This document shows positions 35,136-46,035 of a stretch of DNA of 64,000 nucleotides, one piece after another. The DNA is from Advenella mandrilli (GTDB lineage Bacteria; Pseudomonadota; Gammaproteobacteria; Burkholderiales; Burkholderiaceae_B): contig NZ_JAENGP010000008.1 in assembly GCF_016595155.1 (NCBI RefSeq), positions 1 to 64,000 on the forward strand, given 5' to 3'. Each line of letters starts with the position of its first letter. The first letter of the stretch is position 1. The notes under the pieces were generated by a model. The model did not search any database. It was given only the letters and a program-made list of their open reading frames with translations, and was not told the DNA's origin. Position numbers and translations under genes: made by a program.

Positions 35136-37142
35136 ATGTCTGTTTTTTTGCACAGTATAGAGAATAACGTGGCGATCAAAACAAGTTATGACGAGGCTTC
35201 CATCAGGGTTCTGAAAGGGTTGGAGCCCGTTCGTGAGCGGCCTGGCATGTATACGCGGACTGAAAACCCGTTGCATATCATTCAGGAAGTCATTGATAAT
35301 GCAGCCGATGAGGCGCTGGCCGGTTATGGAAAACATATTCAGGTTATTTTGCATGCCGATCACAGTGTTACAGTTGAGGACGACGGACGAGGCATTCCGA
35401 TTGGATTGCATCCCGAAGAAAAGGTGCCCGTGGTTGAAATTGTATTTACCCGCCTGCACGCAGGGGGCAAGTTTGATAAAAAGGCCGGTGGCGCTTATGC
35501 GTTCTCAGGTGGCTTGCACGGCGTAGGGGTGTCAGTCACTAATGCACTATCCCATCGTCTTGAAGTGCAGGTGTTGCGTGACGGCAAAATAAACGAACTG
35601 GTTTTTGCCGATGGTGGCAATGTGCTTACGCCCTTGCATGTAGCGGCTGGTTCGGTCGCGCGTAAAAGAACGGGTACGCGTGTTCGCGTCTGGCCAGACA
35701 ATAAATACTTTGATTCTCCCACCATTCCTGTGGCAGAGTTGGCGCATTTGCTGCGAAGCAAGGCTGTGCTGATGCCGGGTATCAAGGTTTCATTAACCCT
35801 TGAAAAAACAGGTGATTCACGTCAATGGTGTTATGAAGATGGCCTGCAGGGGTACCTGAAAGAAGCCCTGGCGGATGCCGAATTGCTGATTCCCATGTTT
35901 GCCGGCAAGGAATATGCCGGGAAAAATCATGAAACCTTTGCCCTGGGGGAAGGGGCCGAGTGGGTGGTTTGCTGGACAACCGAAGGTCCGGTGATTCGCG
36001 AGTCCTATGTCAACCTGATTCCCACTTCAGCAGGTGGTACGCATGAGTCTGGTTTGCGTGAAGGTCTTTTCAACGCCTTAAAGAATTTTGCCGATTTGCA
36101 CAGTTTATTACCCAAGGGTATCAAGCTGTTGCCTGAAGACGTTTTTTCCAGGGCCAGTTTTGTCCTGTCAGCCAAAGTGCTGGACCCTCAATTCCAGGGG
36201 CAAATCAAAGAGCGGCTTAATAGCCGTGATGCCGTCAGGCTGGTGGGCGGTTTTTCTAAAAGCGCACTGGAACTGTGGTTGAACAGTAATGTGGAGTATG
36301 GCAAGAAACTGGCCGAGCTGGCTATTCGCCAGGCGCAGGCCCGTACCCGTTCAAACCAGAAAATAGAAAAACGCAAAAGCTCGGGGGTGGCGGTCTTGCC
36401 AGGCAAGCTGACTGATTGTGAGTCACACGACAATACGCGAACCGAAGTTTTCCTGGTAGAGGGCGACTCTGCTGGCGGTTCCGCCAAGATGGGCAGGGAT
36501 AAAGGGTTTCAGGCGGTTTTGCCGTTGCGCGGTAAAGTGTTGAACGCCTGGGAAGTTGATCGTGACCGTTTGTTTGCCAATAATGAAATTCATGATATTT
36601 CGGTTGCTGTTGGCGTAGATCCCCATGGTCCCAAAGACCATCCCGATTTGTCCGGTTTGCGTTACCGGCGCATTTGCATTCTTTCTGATGCGGACGTAGA
36701 TGGCTCCCACATTCAGGTTTTATTGCTGACCCTGTTTTACCGGCATTTTCCGCGTTTGGTTGAAAACGGTTTTGTATTTATTGCCAAGCCTCCCTTGTTC
36801 AGGGTAGATGTGCCGGCACAGGGCAAGCGCCCCGCAAGAAAAATTTATTGTCTTGACCAGGCGGAACTTGATTCAGTTCAGGACAAGCTGGTAAATGCCG
36901 AAGGGGTGAAACCGTCTGCCTTGTCAATCAGCCGCTTTAAAGGCTTGGGTGAAATGAGCCCGGAACAGTTGTGGGAAACTACCATGAACCCGGATACCCG
37001 TCGCTTGTTGCCGATCGGTTATGGTGAATTAAGCCCTGAAGACACGAATAAAATGTTTGACATGCTGATGGGTAAAGGCGAGTCGTCACAACGACGTGCC
37101 TGGATCGAAGAAAAAGGCAATCTGGCCGAATTGGATGTGTAA
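35136..37142 (+). CDS. parE: DNA topoisomerase IV subunit B
   Basis: A 668-residue GHKL ATPase subunit of topoisomerase IV, which decatenates daughter chromosomes. Seen are [45 protein letters not shown] for ATP binding, and the Toprim [19 protein letters not shown] with [13 protein letters not shown] at 35169 (giving [14 protein letters not shown]) has AGAGAA upstream and resembles the usual ParE N-terminus, so the true start may be there. The stop overlaps the parC start by one base (TAATG). Confidence 0.96.
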   Translation: MSVFLHSIENNVAIKTSYDEASIRVLKGLEPVRERPGMYTRTENPLHIIQEVIDNAADEALAGYGKHIQVILHADHSVTVEDDGRGIPIGLHPEEKVPVVEIVFTRLHAGGKFDKKAGGAYAFSGGLHGVGVSVTNALSHRLEVQVLRDGKINELVFADGGNVLTPLHVAAGSVARKRTGTRVRVWPDNKYFDSPTIPVAELAHLLRSKAVLMPGIKVSLTLEKTGDSRQWCYEDGLQGYLKEALADAELLIPMFAGKEYAGKNHETFALGEGAEWVVCWTTEGPVIRESYVNLIPTSAGGTHESGLREGLFNALKNFADLHSLLPKGIKLLPEDVFSRASFVLSAKVLDPQFQGQIKERLNSRDAVRLVGGFSKSALELWLNSNVEYGKKLAELAIRQAQARTRSNQKIEKRKSSGVAVLPGKLTDCESHDNTRTEVFLVEGDSAGGSAKMGRDKGFQAVLPLRGKVLNAWEVDRDRLFANNEIHDISVAVGVDPHGPKDHPDLSGLRYRRICILSDADVDGSHIQVLLLTLFYRHFPRLVENGFVFIAKPPLFRVDVPAQGKRPARKIYCLDQAELDSVQDKLVNAEGVKPSALSISRFKGLGEMSPEQLWETTMNPDTRRLLPIGYGELSPEDTNKMFDMLMGKGESSQRRAWIEEKGNLAELDV

Positions 37143-39448
37143 TGAGTGAATTGGATACGATATTGAATAACGAGCCCGGTGAAGATGAAACCATCACACT
37201 GGGGCATTATGCTGAGCAGGCCTATCTTGATTATGCGGTTTCAGTGGTAAAAGGCAGGGCTTTGCCAGATGTGGGCGATGGGCAAAAGCCCGTTCAGCGC
37301 CGTATTTTGTATGCCATGAGCGAAATGGGCTTGCGTGCCGGTGCCAAGCCGGTTAAATCGGCTCGTGTGGTGGGTGATGTGTTGGGTAAATACCATCCAC
37401 ATGGTGACCAGGCCGCTTATGATGCCCTGGTGCGTATGGCACAAAATTTTTCCCTGCGCTATCCGCTGGTGGACGGGCAGGGTAATTTTGGCTCGCGCGA
37501 TGGCGATGGCGCAGCCGCCATGCGCTATACCGAGGCCAGGCTTACGCCTATTGCCGCGTTGCTGCTGGATGAGCTGGATGAAGGCACGGTAGACTTTACG
37601 CCCAACTATGATGGCAGCCAGCAGGAGCCGCAAATGTTGCCGGCACGCCTGCCTGTGATGTTGCTCAATGGTGCGTCGGGTATTGCCGTAGGTATGGCGA
37701 CTGAAATTCCTTCGCATAACTTGCGTGAGGTGGCCCAAGCCTGCGTCACCTTGCTTAAGCAACCTAAAATCAGCAATGAAGAACTCCACGCGATTATTCC
37801 CGGACCGGATTTTTCCGGCGGGGCGCAAATTATTTCTTCCCGCGAAGAAATTGCTGCTATTTATGCGGGCGGCAAGGGTTCCCTGAAAGCGCGTGCCCGT
37901 TGGGTATTTGAAGAAATGGCGCGTGGACAATGGCAATTGGTGGTTACCGAATTGCCCCCCAATACTTCCGGGCAAAAAGTGCTGGAAGAAATAGAAGAAC
38001 TGACCAATCCGAAAGTCAAATCAGGCAAAAAATCCCTGACACCCGATCAGCAGAACAATAAAGCCAGTATGCTGGCCATGCTGGATGCGGTGCGCGATGA
38101 GTCGGGTAAGGATGCCGCCGTCAGATTGGTGTTTGAACCCAAATCCTCACGCATAAACCGCGATGAGTTTGTTAATTTGCTTTTGGCACATACCAGCATG
38201 GAAGGCAGTGTGCCCATTAACCTGGTGTGTATTGGTATTGATGGCCGTCCGCGCCAGCGTGATTTGCGTACCATTCTGGAAGAGTGGCTCGTATTCAGGA
38301 CACAAACCGTCACGCGGCGCAGCCGCCATCGTCTTGACAAGGTGCTGGACCGGATTCATGTGCTTGAAGGTCGTATGCTGGTTTACCTCAATATCGAAGA
38401 AGTCATCCAGACCATTCGTGATTCTGACGAGCCAAGAGCCGCATTAATGAAGCGGTTTAACCTGACCGAGCGCCAGGCGGAAGACATTCTTGAAATGCGT
38501 TTGCGGCAACTGGCACGGCTTGAAGGCATCAAAATTGAGCAGGAACTGAAAGACAAGCAGCAGGAACAGCTCAAGTTGCAAGATTTGCTGGATAATCCTG
38601 GAACCCTGAAGCGACTGATCATTAAGGAAATTGAAGCGGATGCCAAGAAATATGGTGACGATCGAAGAACGGTGATAGAGGAAGCCGAGCGGGCCATTAT
38701 TGAAACCAAAGTGGTTGATGAGCCGGTAACGGTGATTGTTTCTGAAAAGGGCTGGTTGCGTTCGCGTCAGGGGCATGGCCATGACATTAATCAATTCAAT
38801 TTCAAATCGGGTGACAAGCTTTATGCCACCTATGAGTGTCGAAGCACTGACACGCTTATTGGTATTGGTGATAACGGACGTGCGTATTCGGTGGCGGTAG
38901 GCAGTTTGCCTTCTGCCCGTGGTGATGGTCAGCCCATTACCGCTATGGTAGACCTTGAAAGCGGCACGCATATTATCCACATAATTGCGGGTATGTCTGA
39001 TAGCCGTTGGCTGTTGGCTCAGGCAGGTGGTCTGGGTTTTTGTGCCCGAATTTCTGATATGAGCAGCCGGCAAAAAGCGGGTAAGCAATTCATTACCCTT
39101 GAAAAAGGCGATATCCTGATGCGGCCGGTACCCCTGTTTGATGAAGCTAAATATCTGGCCATGCTAACCGTGGGGGGGCGTTTCCTGGTTATTGAATTAA
39201 AAGAGGTGAAGGCGTTATCCGGGGGCGGACGAGGCACTATTTTGATGTCGCTGGATAAAAACGACAAGCTGGATCAACTAATTCCGATCAGTGAGCAGGG
39301 ATTGACGATTTCGGGCATTTACCGGAATAAGCAAGTGGATGAAATCCTGGCGCTGGGTGATTTGCAGGAATATATCGGCAAGCGTGCCCGCAAAGGAAAA
39401 CAGCTTGACGTGCGTATGAAGCAGGCCGTTCTTTTTCCGGTAATTTGA
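37142..39448 (+). CDS. parC: DNA topoisomerase IV subunit A
   Basis: A 768-residue DNA-cleaving subunit. Present are [37 protein letters not shown], and the active-site tyrosine in [12 protein letters not shown]. The C-terminal domain has degenerate GyrA-box-like blades such as [12 protein letters not shown] and [12 protein letters not shown]. The residue matching Ser80 of E. coli ParC is Gln90 and that matching Glu84 is Asp94, inside the quinolone-determining loop. It is translationally coupled to parE. Confidence 0.96.
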   Translation: MSELDTILNNEPGEDETITLGHYAEQAYLDYAVSVVKGRALPDVGDGQKPVQRRILYAMSEMGLRAGAKPVKSARVVGDVLGKYHPHGDQAAYDALVRMAQNFSLRYPLVDGQGNFGSRDGDGAAAMRYTEARLTPIAALLLDELDEGTVDFTPNYDGSQQEPQMLPARLPVMLLNGASGIAVGMATEIPSHNLREVAQACVTLLKQPKISNEELHAIIPGPDFSGGAQIISSREEIAAIYAGGKGSLKARARWVFEEMARGQWQLVVTELPPNTSGQKVLEEIEELTNPKVKSGKKSLTPDQQNNKASMLAMLDAVRDESGKDAAVRLVFEPKSSRINRDEFVNLLLAHTSMEGSVPINLVCIGIDGRPRQRDLRTILEEWLVFRTQTVTRRSRHRLDKVLDRIHVLEGRMLVYLNIEEVIQTIRDSDEPRAALMKRFNLTERQAEDILEMRLRQLARLEGIKIEQELKDKQQEQLKLQDLLDNPGTLKRLIIKEIEADAKKYGDDRRTVIEEAERAIIETKVVDEPVTVIVSEKGWLRSRQGHGHDINQFNFKSGDKLYATYECRSTDTLIGIGDNGRAYSVAVGSLPSARGDGQPITAMVDLESGTHIIHIIAGMSDSRWLLAQAGGLGFCARISDMSSRQKAGKQFITLEKGDILMRPVPLFDEAKYLAMLTVGGRFLVIELKEVKALSGGGRGTILMSLDKNDKLDQLIPISEQGLTISGIYRNKQVDEILALGDLQEYIGKRARKGKQLDVRMKQAVLFPVI

Positions 39449-39547
39449 CGGGAAGCAATTTAGCCTATGTTGGATCGTGTCATAATTGCAAGAAGTTATG
39501 TCACGATTACTTTTATTTAAAAGATTTAAACGAGTTTTGAATTTATT

Positions 39548-40603
39548 ATGAGTTTTACTATTACGGTTCACCCAAGTAACCATCAATTTATTGCCAAAGA
39601 AGGGCAAACTATTCTTGATGCGGCGCTTGATGCAGGCATTATTCTTCCCTACAGCTGCAAAAGCGGCTCTTGCGGTTCATGTAAAGGCAAGGTGCTTTCA
39701 GGCTCCATACAAGAGTCTTCTGCCGTTTCCCAGGTGGTGGGTGAAGAAGAAAAAGAACAGGGTCTTACCTTGTTCTGTCAGGCAAGCGCAACCAGTAATC
39801 TTGAGATCGAAAGTCATGAAATTCGTATGGCCAGCGACATTCAGGTAAGGAAAATGCCTGTGCGTGTGGTGGATATAGAAAAAATGGCCGATGATGTCAT
39901 GGTCCTGAAATTGCAAATGCCTGCGGCCGAGCCATTTCGTTATTATGCCGGCCAATATGTAGAGTTCATTCTTAAAGATGGTCGCCGCCGCAGTTATTCC
40001 ATGGCCAGTGCACCTAGCGGTAACGAGCCGGTAGAGCTGCATATTCGTCATATGCCAGGCGGGGTCTTTACCGATCACGTGTTCGGTGCTGGCGAAACTC
40101 AAATGAAAGTGCGGGAAATCCTGCGGGCAGAAGGCCCCTTGGGTTCATTTTTCCTGCGTGAAGACTCAGATAAACCCATTGTGTTTGTGGTGAGTGGAAC
40201 CGGCTTTGCGCCGGTAAAAGCCATGATGGAAGTTATTATTGAAAAAGGCATTACCCGTCCGGTTACCTTATATTGGGGCGGTCGCAGGCCTAAAGACCTG
40301 TACATGAAAGACTTGGTCAAACAATGGGAAGCGCAGTTGCCATTTTTTACCTTTGTGCCGGTTATTTCAGATGCCTTGCCTGAAGACAGCTGGGGCGGTC
40401 GCACGGGTTTTGTGCACAAGGCAATTATTGAAGATTTTCCCGATTTGTCAGTGCATCAGGTTTATGCCTGCGGCGCACCTGTCATGGTTAGCAGCGCACG
40501 CAAGGAATTCGTCGCCAACTGCAGTCTTCCTGAAAACGAGTTTTATGCCGATTCCTTTACTTCCGAAGCGGATACGGCCAAGTTGGAAGCGGCCAAGGCC
40601 TGA
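39548..40603 (+). CDS. Ferredoxin-domain flavin reductase (CDP-6-deoxy-glucoseen reductase-like)
   Basis: A 351-residue electron-transfer protein. Residues about 1-90 form a plant-type [2Fe-2S] ferredoxin with the cluster loop CKSGSCGSCKGKV and a fourth cysteine in LTLFCQAS. Residues about 100-200 are an FAD-binding domain with RRRSYSMASAPSG. The NAD-binding domain follows with VFVVSGTGFAPVKAMME and the C-terminal VYACGAPVM. Proteins of this layout are often annotated as CDP-4-dehydro-6-deoxyglucose (AscD-like) reductase, but no sugar genes are nearby. Its natural partner is therefore unknown. Confidence 0.87.
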   Translation: MSFTITVHPSNHQFIAKEGQTILDAALDAGIILPYSCKSGSCGSCKGKVLSGSIQESSAVSQVVGEEEKEQGLTLFCQASATSNLEIESHEIRMASDIQVRKMPVRVVDIEKMADDVMVLKLQMPAAEPFRYYAGQYVEFILKDGRRRSYSMASAPSGNEPVELHIRHMPGGVFTDHVFGAGETQMKVREILRAEGPLGSFFLREDSDKPIVFVVSGTGFAPVKAMMEVIIEKGITRPVTLYWGGRRPKDLYMKDLVKQWEAQLPFFTFVPVISDALPEDSWGGRTGFVHKAIIEDFPDLSVHQVYACGAPVMVSSARKEFVANCSLPENEFYADSFTSEADTAKLEAAKA

Positions 40604-40729
40604 TTTTTCAATTTAATGCCGTCTTGGCTCGTCATGCTGCGTTTTTGTCCGTCCGTAAATTTCGCAGCTTGTCGCGGCCTGTTTCCCATTGCATGATGGC
40701 TGGGTTTTGTAATTTGAATCAGGCTAATC

Positions 40730-41128
40730 ATGACAGGAATAATTCGGTTTTTTGCCAGCGTGCTACTGGTAGGCATGCTAATGGGCTGTGCAACGCAGCC
40801 AGAGTGGCTGGTCCGCAAACGACTTTACCCCGAATGGGAAGTATCAAACCGTAGCGTTAACCAATACTCTTTTGACTGGTCTTTGCATGGAGACCCGGAC
40901 ATTGCGCCTTTGCAGGTTTTTAGTACGGGTAATGAAATATGGTTGCAGTTTGAGCCCGATGCCAGTATTCCGGCCATTTTTGCCGTTCAGCAGGGGGCTG
41001 AAAAACCCTTGCCTTATTATCGCAATGACCCTTATGTTGTTATCAAGGGAAACTGGGCCGAACTATCGCTAAGGGCCGGAAATCGGCTGGTACGGGCGCG
41101 TCACTGGCAAGAAAACAACATCAGGTAA
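40730..41128 (+). CDS. Lipoprotein with a VirB9/TrbG-like C-terminal segment
   Basis: A 132-residue predicted outer-membrane or periplasmic lipoprotein. The signal peptide ends in VGMLMGCATQ, a good lipobox with the lipidated cysteine at residue 20. The second half (about residues 68-122) reads NEIWLQFEPDASIPAIFAV ... YVVIKGNWAELSLRAGNRLV. This follows the beta-strand pattern of VirB9/TrbG (CagX) C-terminal domains, in which a predicted Phe-x-Pro turn, PAIF and an LR-G ending recur. No other conjugation genes are near. The likeness is by eye and the function is unknown. Confidence 0.7.
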   Translation: MTGIIRFFASVLLVGMLMGCATQPEWLVRKRLYPEWEVSNRSVNQYSFDWSLHGDPDIAPLQVFSTGNEIWLQFEPDASIPAIFAVQQGAEKPLPYYRNDPYVVIKGNWAELSLRAGNRLVRARHWQENNIR

Positions 41129-41271
41129 ACTGGGCTTCAGGTCGGTGGGTAAGGTTTTTAGAGGGCGTCTGTCAGGGGCATTTAACGTAGTAAAGTGTCA
41201 AAAATGCACTTATTTGTTAAACACCCCTTATAATTGGCGGTTAAATAAATTTATTCAGCCACTTTTACACG

Positions 41272-43887
41272 ATGAAATCAGCAGAAATAAGACAAAAGTT
41301 TCTACAGTTCTTTGAGTCTAAAGGCCACACCATTGTTCCTTCTTCGTCATTGGTGCCCGGAAATGATCCAACCCTGTTGTTTACCAACTCAGGTATGGTT
41401 CAATTCAAGGATGTCTTTACCGGTAAAGAAACCCGTCCCTACAAACGGGCAACCTCTTCGCAGCGTTGCCTGCGTGCCGGGGGCAAGCATAATGACCTCG
41501 AAAACGTGGGTTATACCGCTCGCCATCACACTTTCTTTGAGATGCTCGGAAACTTCAGCTTTGGTGACTACTTTAAGCACGAAGCCATCAAGAATGCCTG
41601 GGAACTGCTTACGCAGACTTACCAGTTGCCTGCTGAAAAGCTTTGGGTCACGGTTTATCAGGAAGATGACGAGGCTTATGATATCTGGAACAAAGAAGTA
41701 GGGGTTCCGGCAGAGCGAATTATTCGTATTGGTGACAATAAAGGCGCACGTTATGCGTCCGACAACTTCTGGCAAATGGCCGATACCGGTCCTTGTGGGC
41801 CTTGTTCAGAAATTTTCTATGATCACGGTCCCGATGTTTGGGGTGGCCCGCCCGGCTCCCCCGATGAAGATGGGGATCGTTATATTGAAATCTGGAATTT
41901 GGTGTTCATGCAGTTCGATCGCGATGCCGCTGGTGTCATGCATCCACTGCCTCATCCCTGTGTAGATACAGGCATGGGCCTAGAGCGGGTTTCCGCCGTC
42001 TTGCAACATGCGCATTCCAACTACGAAATTGATCTTTTTCAGCATCTGATCAAGGCGGCAGCACGTGAAACCGGCGTGACTGATCTGGCGCATAATTCCC
42101 TTAAAGTTATTGCAGATCACATTCGTGCCTGCAGTTTCATGATTGTGGATGGTGTCATACCCGGTAATGAGGGTCGCGGTTATGTGCTGCGCCGCATTAT
42201 CCGCCGTGCTTTGCGGCATGGTTATCAGCTGGGGCAGGCTAAGCCATTCTTCCATAAACTGGTGGCTGATCTGGTCAAGGAAATGGGCGAGGCCTATCCA
42301 GAGCTGGTCCAGCATCAGGATCGTGTAACCCAGGTGCTTAAACAGGAAGAAGAGCGCTTCCAGGAAACCCTTGAAAAAGGCATGAAAATCCTGGATGCAG
42401 AACTGGATTCTACCGCCAAGGGCGGAGCCCTAAGCGGTGAAACAGCGTTTACGCTTTACGATACATTCGGCTTTCCCTTTGACTTGACTGCGGATATTTG
42501 CCGTGAGCGTGGCTACGAAGTAGATGAGGCTGGCTACGAAGAGGCCATGAATCGTCAGCGTGAAATGGCAAGGGCAAGTGGCAAGTTTAAAATGGCACAG
42601 GGTTTAAGTTATTCTGGCGAGCAAACCCGTTTTGAAGGGTATGAGCGTCTGCAAACCAATGCCAAAGTGTTGGCCGTCTATGTTGATGGTGTGCTGGTCG
42701 CGTCTGCTTCCGAGGGACAGGATGCCGTTATCGTTCTGGATAATACCCCGTTCTATGCAGAGTCGGGCGGTCAGGTGGGCGATACCGGTATTCTGGCCGG
42801 TTTTGGCAGCAACTTTAATGTTCATGACACCCAGAAAATCCAGTCCAATGTTTTTGGTCACCACGGTACCGTTACGTTGGGAGCCATCAACACAGGCGAT
42901 ACGCTTGATGCGCATGTCGATGTAGAGCGACGCCAGCACACCATTCGGAACCACTCGGCAACTCATATCATGCACAAGGCTTTGCGTCAGGTGCTGGGTG
43001 AGCATGTGCAGCAGCGTGGTTCATTGGTTGATCCTGATAAAACCCGGTTTGACTTTGCGCATGACGCAGCGGTCACTGCTGAAGAAATCAGTCAGGTCGA
43101 AGACATTGTTAATGCAGAGATTCTTAACAACACTGATGTCACTGCACAATTAATGTCCTATGATGACGCCGTAGCCGGTGGTGCGGTGGCCCTGTTTGGC
43201 GAGAAATACGAAGATGAAGTTCGTGTGCTGGATATCGGCTTTTCCCGCGAGTTATGTGGGGGTACTCACGTCCATCGCACTGGCGATATCGGTTTGTTCA
43301 AGATCGTATCCGAGGGTGGTGTGGCAGCAGGTATTCGCCGAATTGAAGCCATTACCGGTGGTAATGCGCTGGCTTGGGTGCGTAACCTGAATAAGTCGGT
43401 TCAAGAGGCGGCGGCTTCCCTGAAAGCCAATCCTGCCGAGTTGGTGGAAAAAGCCCGGCAGGCACAAGAGCATATCCGTTCGCTTGAAAAAGAGGTTGAT
43501 CAGCTTAAGGCAAAAGTGGCTTCCGCAGCCAGTGCCGATTTGTCATCCCATGCGGTTGATGTTAATGGTATTAAGGTTTTGTCTGCCGTTATTAAAGGGG
43601 CAGACCCGAAATCATTGCGCGGTATGATCGATCAGCTTAAAGATAAGTTGAAGACGGCAGTGGTTGTGCTGGCCGCAGAGGTTGATGGAAAAATCAGTGT
43701 GGCGGCCGGCGTAACCGCCGATACCACCAGCAAGATCAAGGCCGGAGAACTGGTTTCTCATGTTTCTACCCAAATTGGTGGAAAGGGTGGTGGCCGCCCC
43801 GATATGGCGATGGGTGGTGGCACAGATCTTCAGGCGTTGGATGCGGCTATTGCCGGGGTTCGTGCCTGGGTTGAGGGCAAGGTATAA
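41272..43887 (+). CDS. alaS: Alanine-tRNA ligase
   Basis: An 871-residue class II aminoacyl-tRNA synthetase that charges tRNA-Ala. The catalytic domain has motif 1 region [20 protein letters not shown] and [16 protein letters not shown]. The editing domain carries [13 protein letters not shown] and [11 protein letters not shown] with its zinc-binding residues. The C-terminal part has a coiled coil (about residues 715-760) and the DHHA1-like [15 protein letters not shown] motif. All standard regions are present. It ends two bases before the tusA-like gene. A TATAAT-like element lies at 41229-41234. Confidence 0.98.
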   Translation: MKSAEIRQKFLQFFESKGHTIVPSSSLVPGNDPTLLFTNSGMVQFKDVFTGKETRPYKRATSSQRCLRAGGKHNDLENVGYTARHHTFFEMLGNFSFGDYFKHEAIKNAWELLTQTYQLPAEKLWVTVYQEDDEAYDIWNKEVGVPAERIIRIGDNKGARYASDNFWQMADTGPCGPCSEIFYDHGPDVWGGPPGSPDEDGDRYIEIWNLVFMQFDRDAAGVMHPLPHPCVDTGMGLERVSAVLQHAHSNYEIDLFQHLIKAAARETGVTDLAHNSLKVIADHIRACSFMIVDGVIPGNEGRGYVLRRIIRRALRHGYQLGQAKPFFHKLVADLVKEMGEAYPELVQHQDRVTQVLKQEEERFQETLEKGMKILDAELDSTAKGGALSGETAFTLYDTFGFPFDLTADICRERGYEVDEAGYEEAMNRQREMARASGKFKMAQGLSYSGEQTRFEGYERLQTNAKVLAVYVDGVLVASASEGQDAVIVLDNTPFYAESGGQVGDTGILAGFGSNFNVHDTQKIQSNVFGHHGTVTLGAINTGDTLDAHVDVERRQHTIRNHSATHIMHKALRQVLGEHVQQRGSLVDPDKTRFDFAHDAAVTAEEISQVEDIVNAEILNNTDVTAQLMSYDDAVAGGAVALFGEKYEDEVRVLDIGFSRELCGGTHVHRTGDIGLFKIVSEGGVAAGIRRIEAITGGNALAWVRNLNKSVQEAAASLKANPAELVEKARQAQEHIRSLEKEVDQLKAKVASAASADLSSHAVDVNGIKVLSAVIKGADPKSLRGMIDQLKDKLKTAVVVLAAEVDGKISVAAGVTADTTSKIKAGELVSHVSTQIGGKGGGRPDMAMGGGTDLQALDAAIAGVRAWVEGKV

Positions 43888-43889
43888 GT

Positions 43890-44129
43890 ATGTCTGAAAA
43901 GCATTCTTATGTGCTGGAGGTGGACACCAGTGGTTTGAAGTGTCCGCTTCCTATCCTTAAAGCTAAAAAAGCACTGGCAACGATAGAAAGTGGCCAGGTC
44001 TTGAGGGTCATTACGACAGATAAAAATGCGGTCAAGGATTTTCAGGCTTTTTCGGCTCAAACCAAAAACGAGCTGGTGGCGCAAGATATTCTTGAGTCTG
44101 GTGCGGTGCATTACCTTAAGCGAAGGTAG
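43890..44129 (+). CDS. TusA-family sulfurtransferase
   Basis: A 79-residue protein of the TusA/SirA family, which carries sulfur as a persulfide for tRNA thiolation or molybdenum cofactor work. The motif CPLPILKAKKAL supplies the active-site cysteine at about residue 17, followed by LRVITTDKNAVKDF, typical of the two-layer fold. It starts two bases after alaS and is probably co-transcribed. Whether it serves TusBCD or another sulfur acceptor is not visible. Confidence 0.88.
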   Translation: MSEKHSYVLEVDTSGLKCPLPILKAKKALATIESGQVLRVITTDKNAVKDFQAFSAQTKNELVAQDILESGAVHYLKRR

Positions 44130-44144
44130 TGCCTGTTGCCTATA

Positions 44145-44179
44145 TGCCAAAAGTAGGTGTTGATACGCTACTTTTGGCA
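44145..44179 (+). terminator. Hairpin after the tusA-like gene, possible terminator
   Basis: TGCCAAAAGTA (44145-44155) is a perfect inverted repeat of TACTTTTGGCA (44169-44179) with a 13-base loop. The following sequence GACTTTAAAAA is only weakly T-rich. Position between tusA-like and the rpsP promoter fits a terminator. Confidence 0.6.
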
Positions 44180-44196
44180 GACTTTAAAAATTAAGA

Positions 44197-44226
44197 TTGC
44201 ATTCTAGTTGTATATCTTGATATAAT
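44197..44226 (+). promoter_or_regulatory. Putative sigma-70 promoter of the rpsP operon
   Basis: TTGCAT at 44197-44202 and a perfect TATAAT at 44221-44226 are separated by 18 bases, about 50 bases upstream of the rpsP start. This fits a strong housekeeping promoter for a ribosomal protein operon. Confidence 0.7.
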
Positions 44227-44274
44227 TGCTTGTTTAGTTTCATAGTTATTTAATTTTACCAGAAAGGACTACCT

Positions 44275-44529
44275 ATGGTGGTGATTCGTCTAGCCCGTGG
44301 TGGCTCAAAAAAGCGCCCATTTTACAATTTAGTTGCTGCTGATTCACGCAATCGTCGTGACGGTCGCTTCATCGAGCGCGTTGGTTTTTACAATCCTGTA
44401 GCCAAAGAAGGCACAGAGGGCCTGCGTATCGCTCTTGATCGTGTAAACCACTGGATTGATAATGGTGCACAATTGTCACCTGTTGTTCAGCGTTTGGTTA
44501 AAGAGTTTTCTGCCAAAGTAGCTGCCTGA
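44275..44529 (+). CDS. rpsP: 30S ribosomal protein S16
   Basis: An 84-residue small-subunit protein with the standard start [20 protein letters not shown], then [20 protein letters not shown] and the C-terminal [23 protein letters not shown]. It binds 16S rRNA early in assembly. The ATG is preceded by AGAAAGGACTACC. It heads the rpsP-rimM-trmD cluster. Confidence 0.98.
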   Translation: MVVIRLARGGSKKRPFYNLVAADSRNRRDGRFIERVGFYNPVAKEGTEGLRIALDRVNHWIDNGAQLSPVVQRLVKEFSAKVAA

Positions 44530-44635
44530 TAGTTTTCCTGTCAGACAAAATGATTCGACCGTTTGCGATGGCTAGCGGTCGTTTTGTTTTTTGTGAGCGG
44601 GTTCTTGTTTTTGCATAAATGGGTGGTGTAGGTTA

Positions 44636-45229
44636 ATGGTAATTCCAGATGATCTTGTAGAGCTGGGTCGTATTGTATCGGCCTATGGTGTGCGCGGTAT
44701 GGTTAAAATCCAGCCGCACTCTGCCCAGGAAAGTATCCTGCTTAATGTAAAAGAGTGGTGGCTTGCCCGTCTTTCGCGTGCTGGTGTGCAGCAAGAGCCG
44801 CATCGCCTTGCCAAAGTCTCTCGCGCTCGCGAACATACGGGTTCCATTGTGGCCTTTCTTGAAGGCTGTGATGACAGGGATCAGGCTGAGGCCCTTAAAG
44901 GCACGTCCATATTTGTGTCGCGCGCCATTTTTCCCACTGCGTCCGATGATGAGTATTATTGGGTCGACTTGATCGGCTGTTCTGTTTATAGCACTGCCAG
45001 CGCATCGGGGCCTGTTTTGTTGGGCCTTGTGCAAGAGGTTTCCGATAATGGGGCGCATGCTGTCCTTCATATTGCCAGGCAAGAGCTTGATGAACAGGGT
45101 GACGTGGTTTTCCTGAAAGATGATAAAGGTAGGGTGCTGGAAGTCCTGGTGCCGTTTGTTCAGGCGCACGTGCCTTTTGTTGATATCCGTCAAAAACGTA
45201 TCGAAACAGACTGGCCGGCAGACTTCTGA
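44636..45229 (+). CDS. rimM: Ribosome maturation factor RimM
   Basis: A 197-residue assembly factor for the 30S head that interacts with S19. The N-terminal RimM barrel has [21 protein letters not shown], and the C-terminal PRC-barrel has [13 protein letters not shown] and the ending [18 protein letters not shown]. It lies about 105 bases after rpsP. Its stop overlaps the trmD start (TGATG), as in many bacteria. Confidence 0.95.
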   Translation: MVIPDDLVELGRIVSAYGVRGMVKIQPHSAQESILLNVKEWWLARLSRAGVQQEPHRLAKVSRAREHTGSIVAFLEGCDDRDQAEALKGTSIFVSRAIFPTASDDEYYWVDLIGCSVYSTASASGPVLLGLVQEVSDNGAHAVLHIARQELDEQGDVVFLKDDKGRVLEVLVPFVQAHVPFVDIRQKRIETDWPADF

Positions 45230-45993
45230 TGCGAATAGATGTTATTACCCTGTTTCCCGAAATCTTTTCCGTAGTCCGGGATCTGGGGGTAACGGGCAGG
45301 GCGCACCGGCAGGCAATCTGGCAGCTCAAAACATGGAATCCCCGTATTTATACCTCTAATCCTCATCAAACGGTTGACGATCGTCCCTACGGTGGGGGGC
45401 CGGGTATGGTCATGATGGCAGAACCCTTAAGAATGGCGGTGCAGGATATCCGGCAGGATCGTCAAAAAGAAAATGCGCCACCGGCAAAAGTGGTTTTGCT
45501 AAGTCCGGTTGGACGGCCATTCAATCAGCAAAAAGCACAAGAGCTGGCAAATTCAGGGGGAGTTACCTTTGTTTGTGGGCGCTATGAAGGTATCGATCAG
45601 CGCTTCATCGATCGCTACGTCGATGAAGAAATTTCACTGGGTGATTTTGTCTTGTCTGGCGGAGAAATTGCGGCAGTAGCCATGATAGATGCAGCGATTC
45701 GATTATTGCCATCGGTACTGAATGATGCAGCATCGGCTTTGCAGGATTCTTTTCACGAGTCCCTGTCCGGTTTGCTGGATAGTCCGCACTATACGCGCCC
45801 CGAGGTTTTCGAGGGGGAAGCGGTTCCAGATGTCTTGTTATCAGGGCATCATAAAAATATTTCCACCTGGCGCCGGCAAGTGTCCTTAAGGCTAACTCAG
45901 GAGCGTCGCCCCGAGCTTATTTTACAGGCAAGAAGCCAGGGCCTGTTAAGCCCTGTTGATGAAAAGTTTTTAAAGACGCTTTCAGATAAATAG
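45229..45993 (+). CDS. trmD: tRNA (guanine-N1)-methyltransferase
   Basis: A 254-residue SPOUT methyltransferase that makes m1G37 in tRNAs to prevent frameshifts. The start [13 protein letters not shown], the [15 protein letters not shown] loop and the knotted SAM site [15 protein letters not shown] with [14 protein letters not shown] are intact. It starts on the rimM stop codon. The usual next gene, rplS for L19, is not found after it; a flavin monooxygenase follows instead. Confidence 0.97.
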   Translation: MRIDVITLFPEIFSVVRDLGVTGRAHRQAIWQLKTWNPRIYTSNPHQTVDDRPYGGGPGMVMMAEPLRMAVQDIRQDRQKENAPPAKVVLLSPVGRPFNQQKAQELANSGGVTFVCGRYEGIDQRFIDRYVDEEISLGDFVLSGGEIAAVAMIDAAIRLLPSVLNDAASALQDSFHESLSGLLDSPHYTRPEVFEGEAVPDVLLSGHHKNISTWRRQVSLRLTQERRPELILQARSQGLLSPVDEKFLKTLSDK

Positions 45994-46035
45994 TGTAAGT
46001 TATTGCTTTGTTTATTTTGAAAATTAGGTATTGAT

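Noticed and set aside
38444-39088. Minus-strand frame of 214 codons inside parC
   Set aside because: Antisense shadow of parC without motifs or ribosome site.
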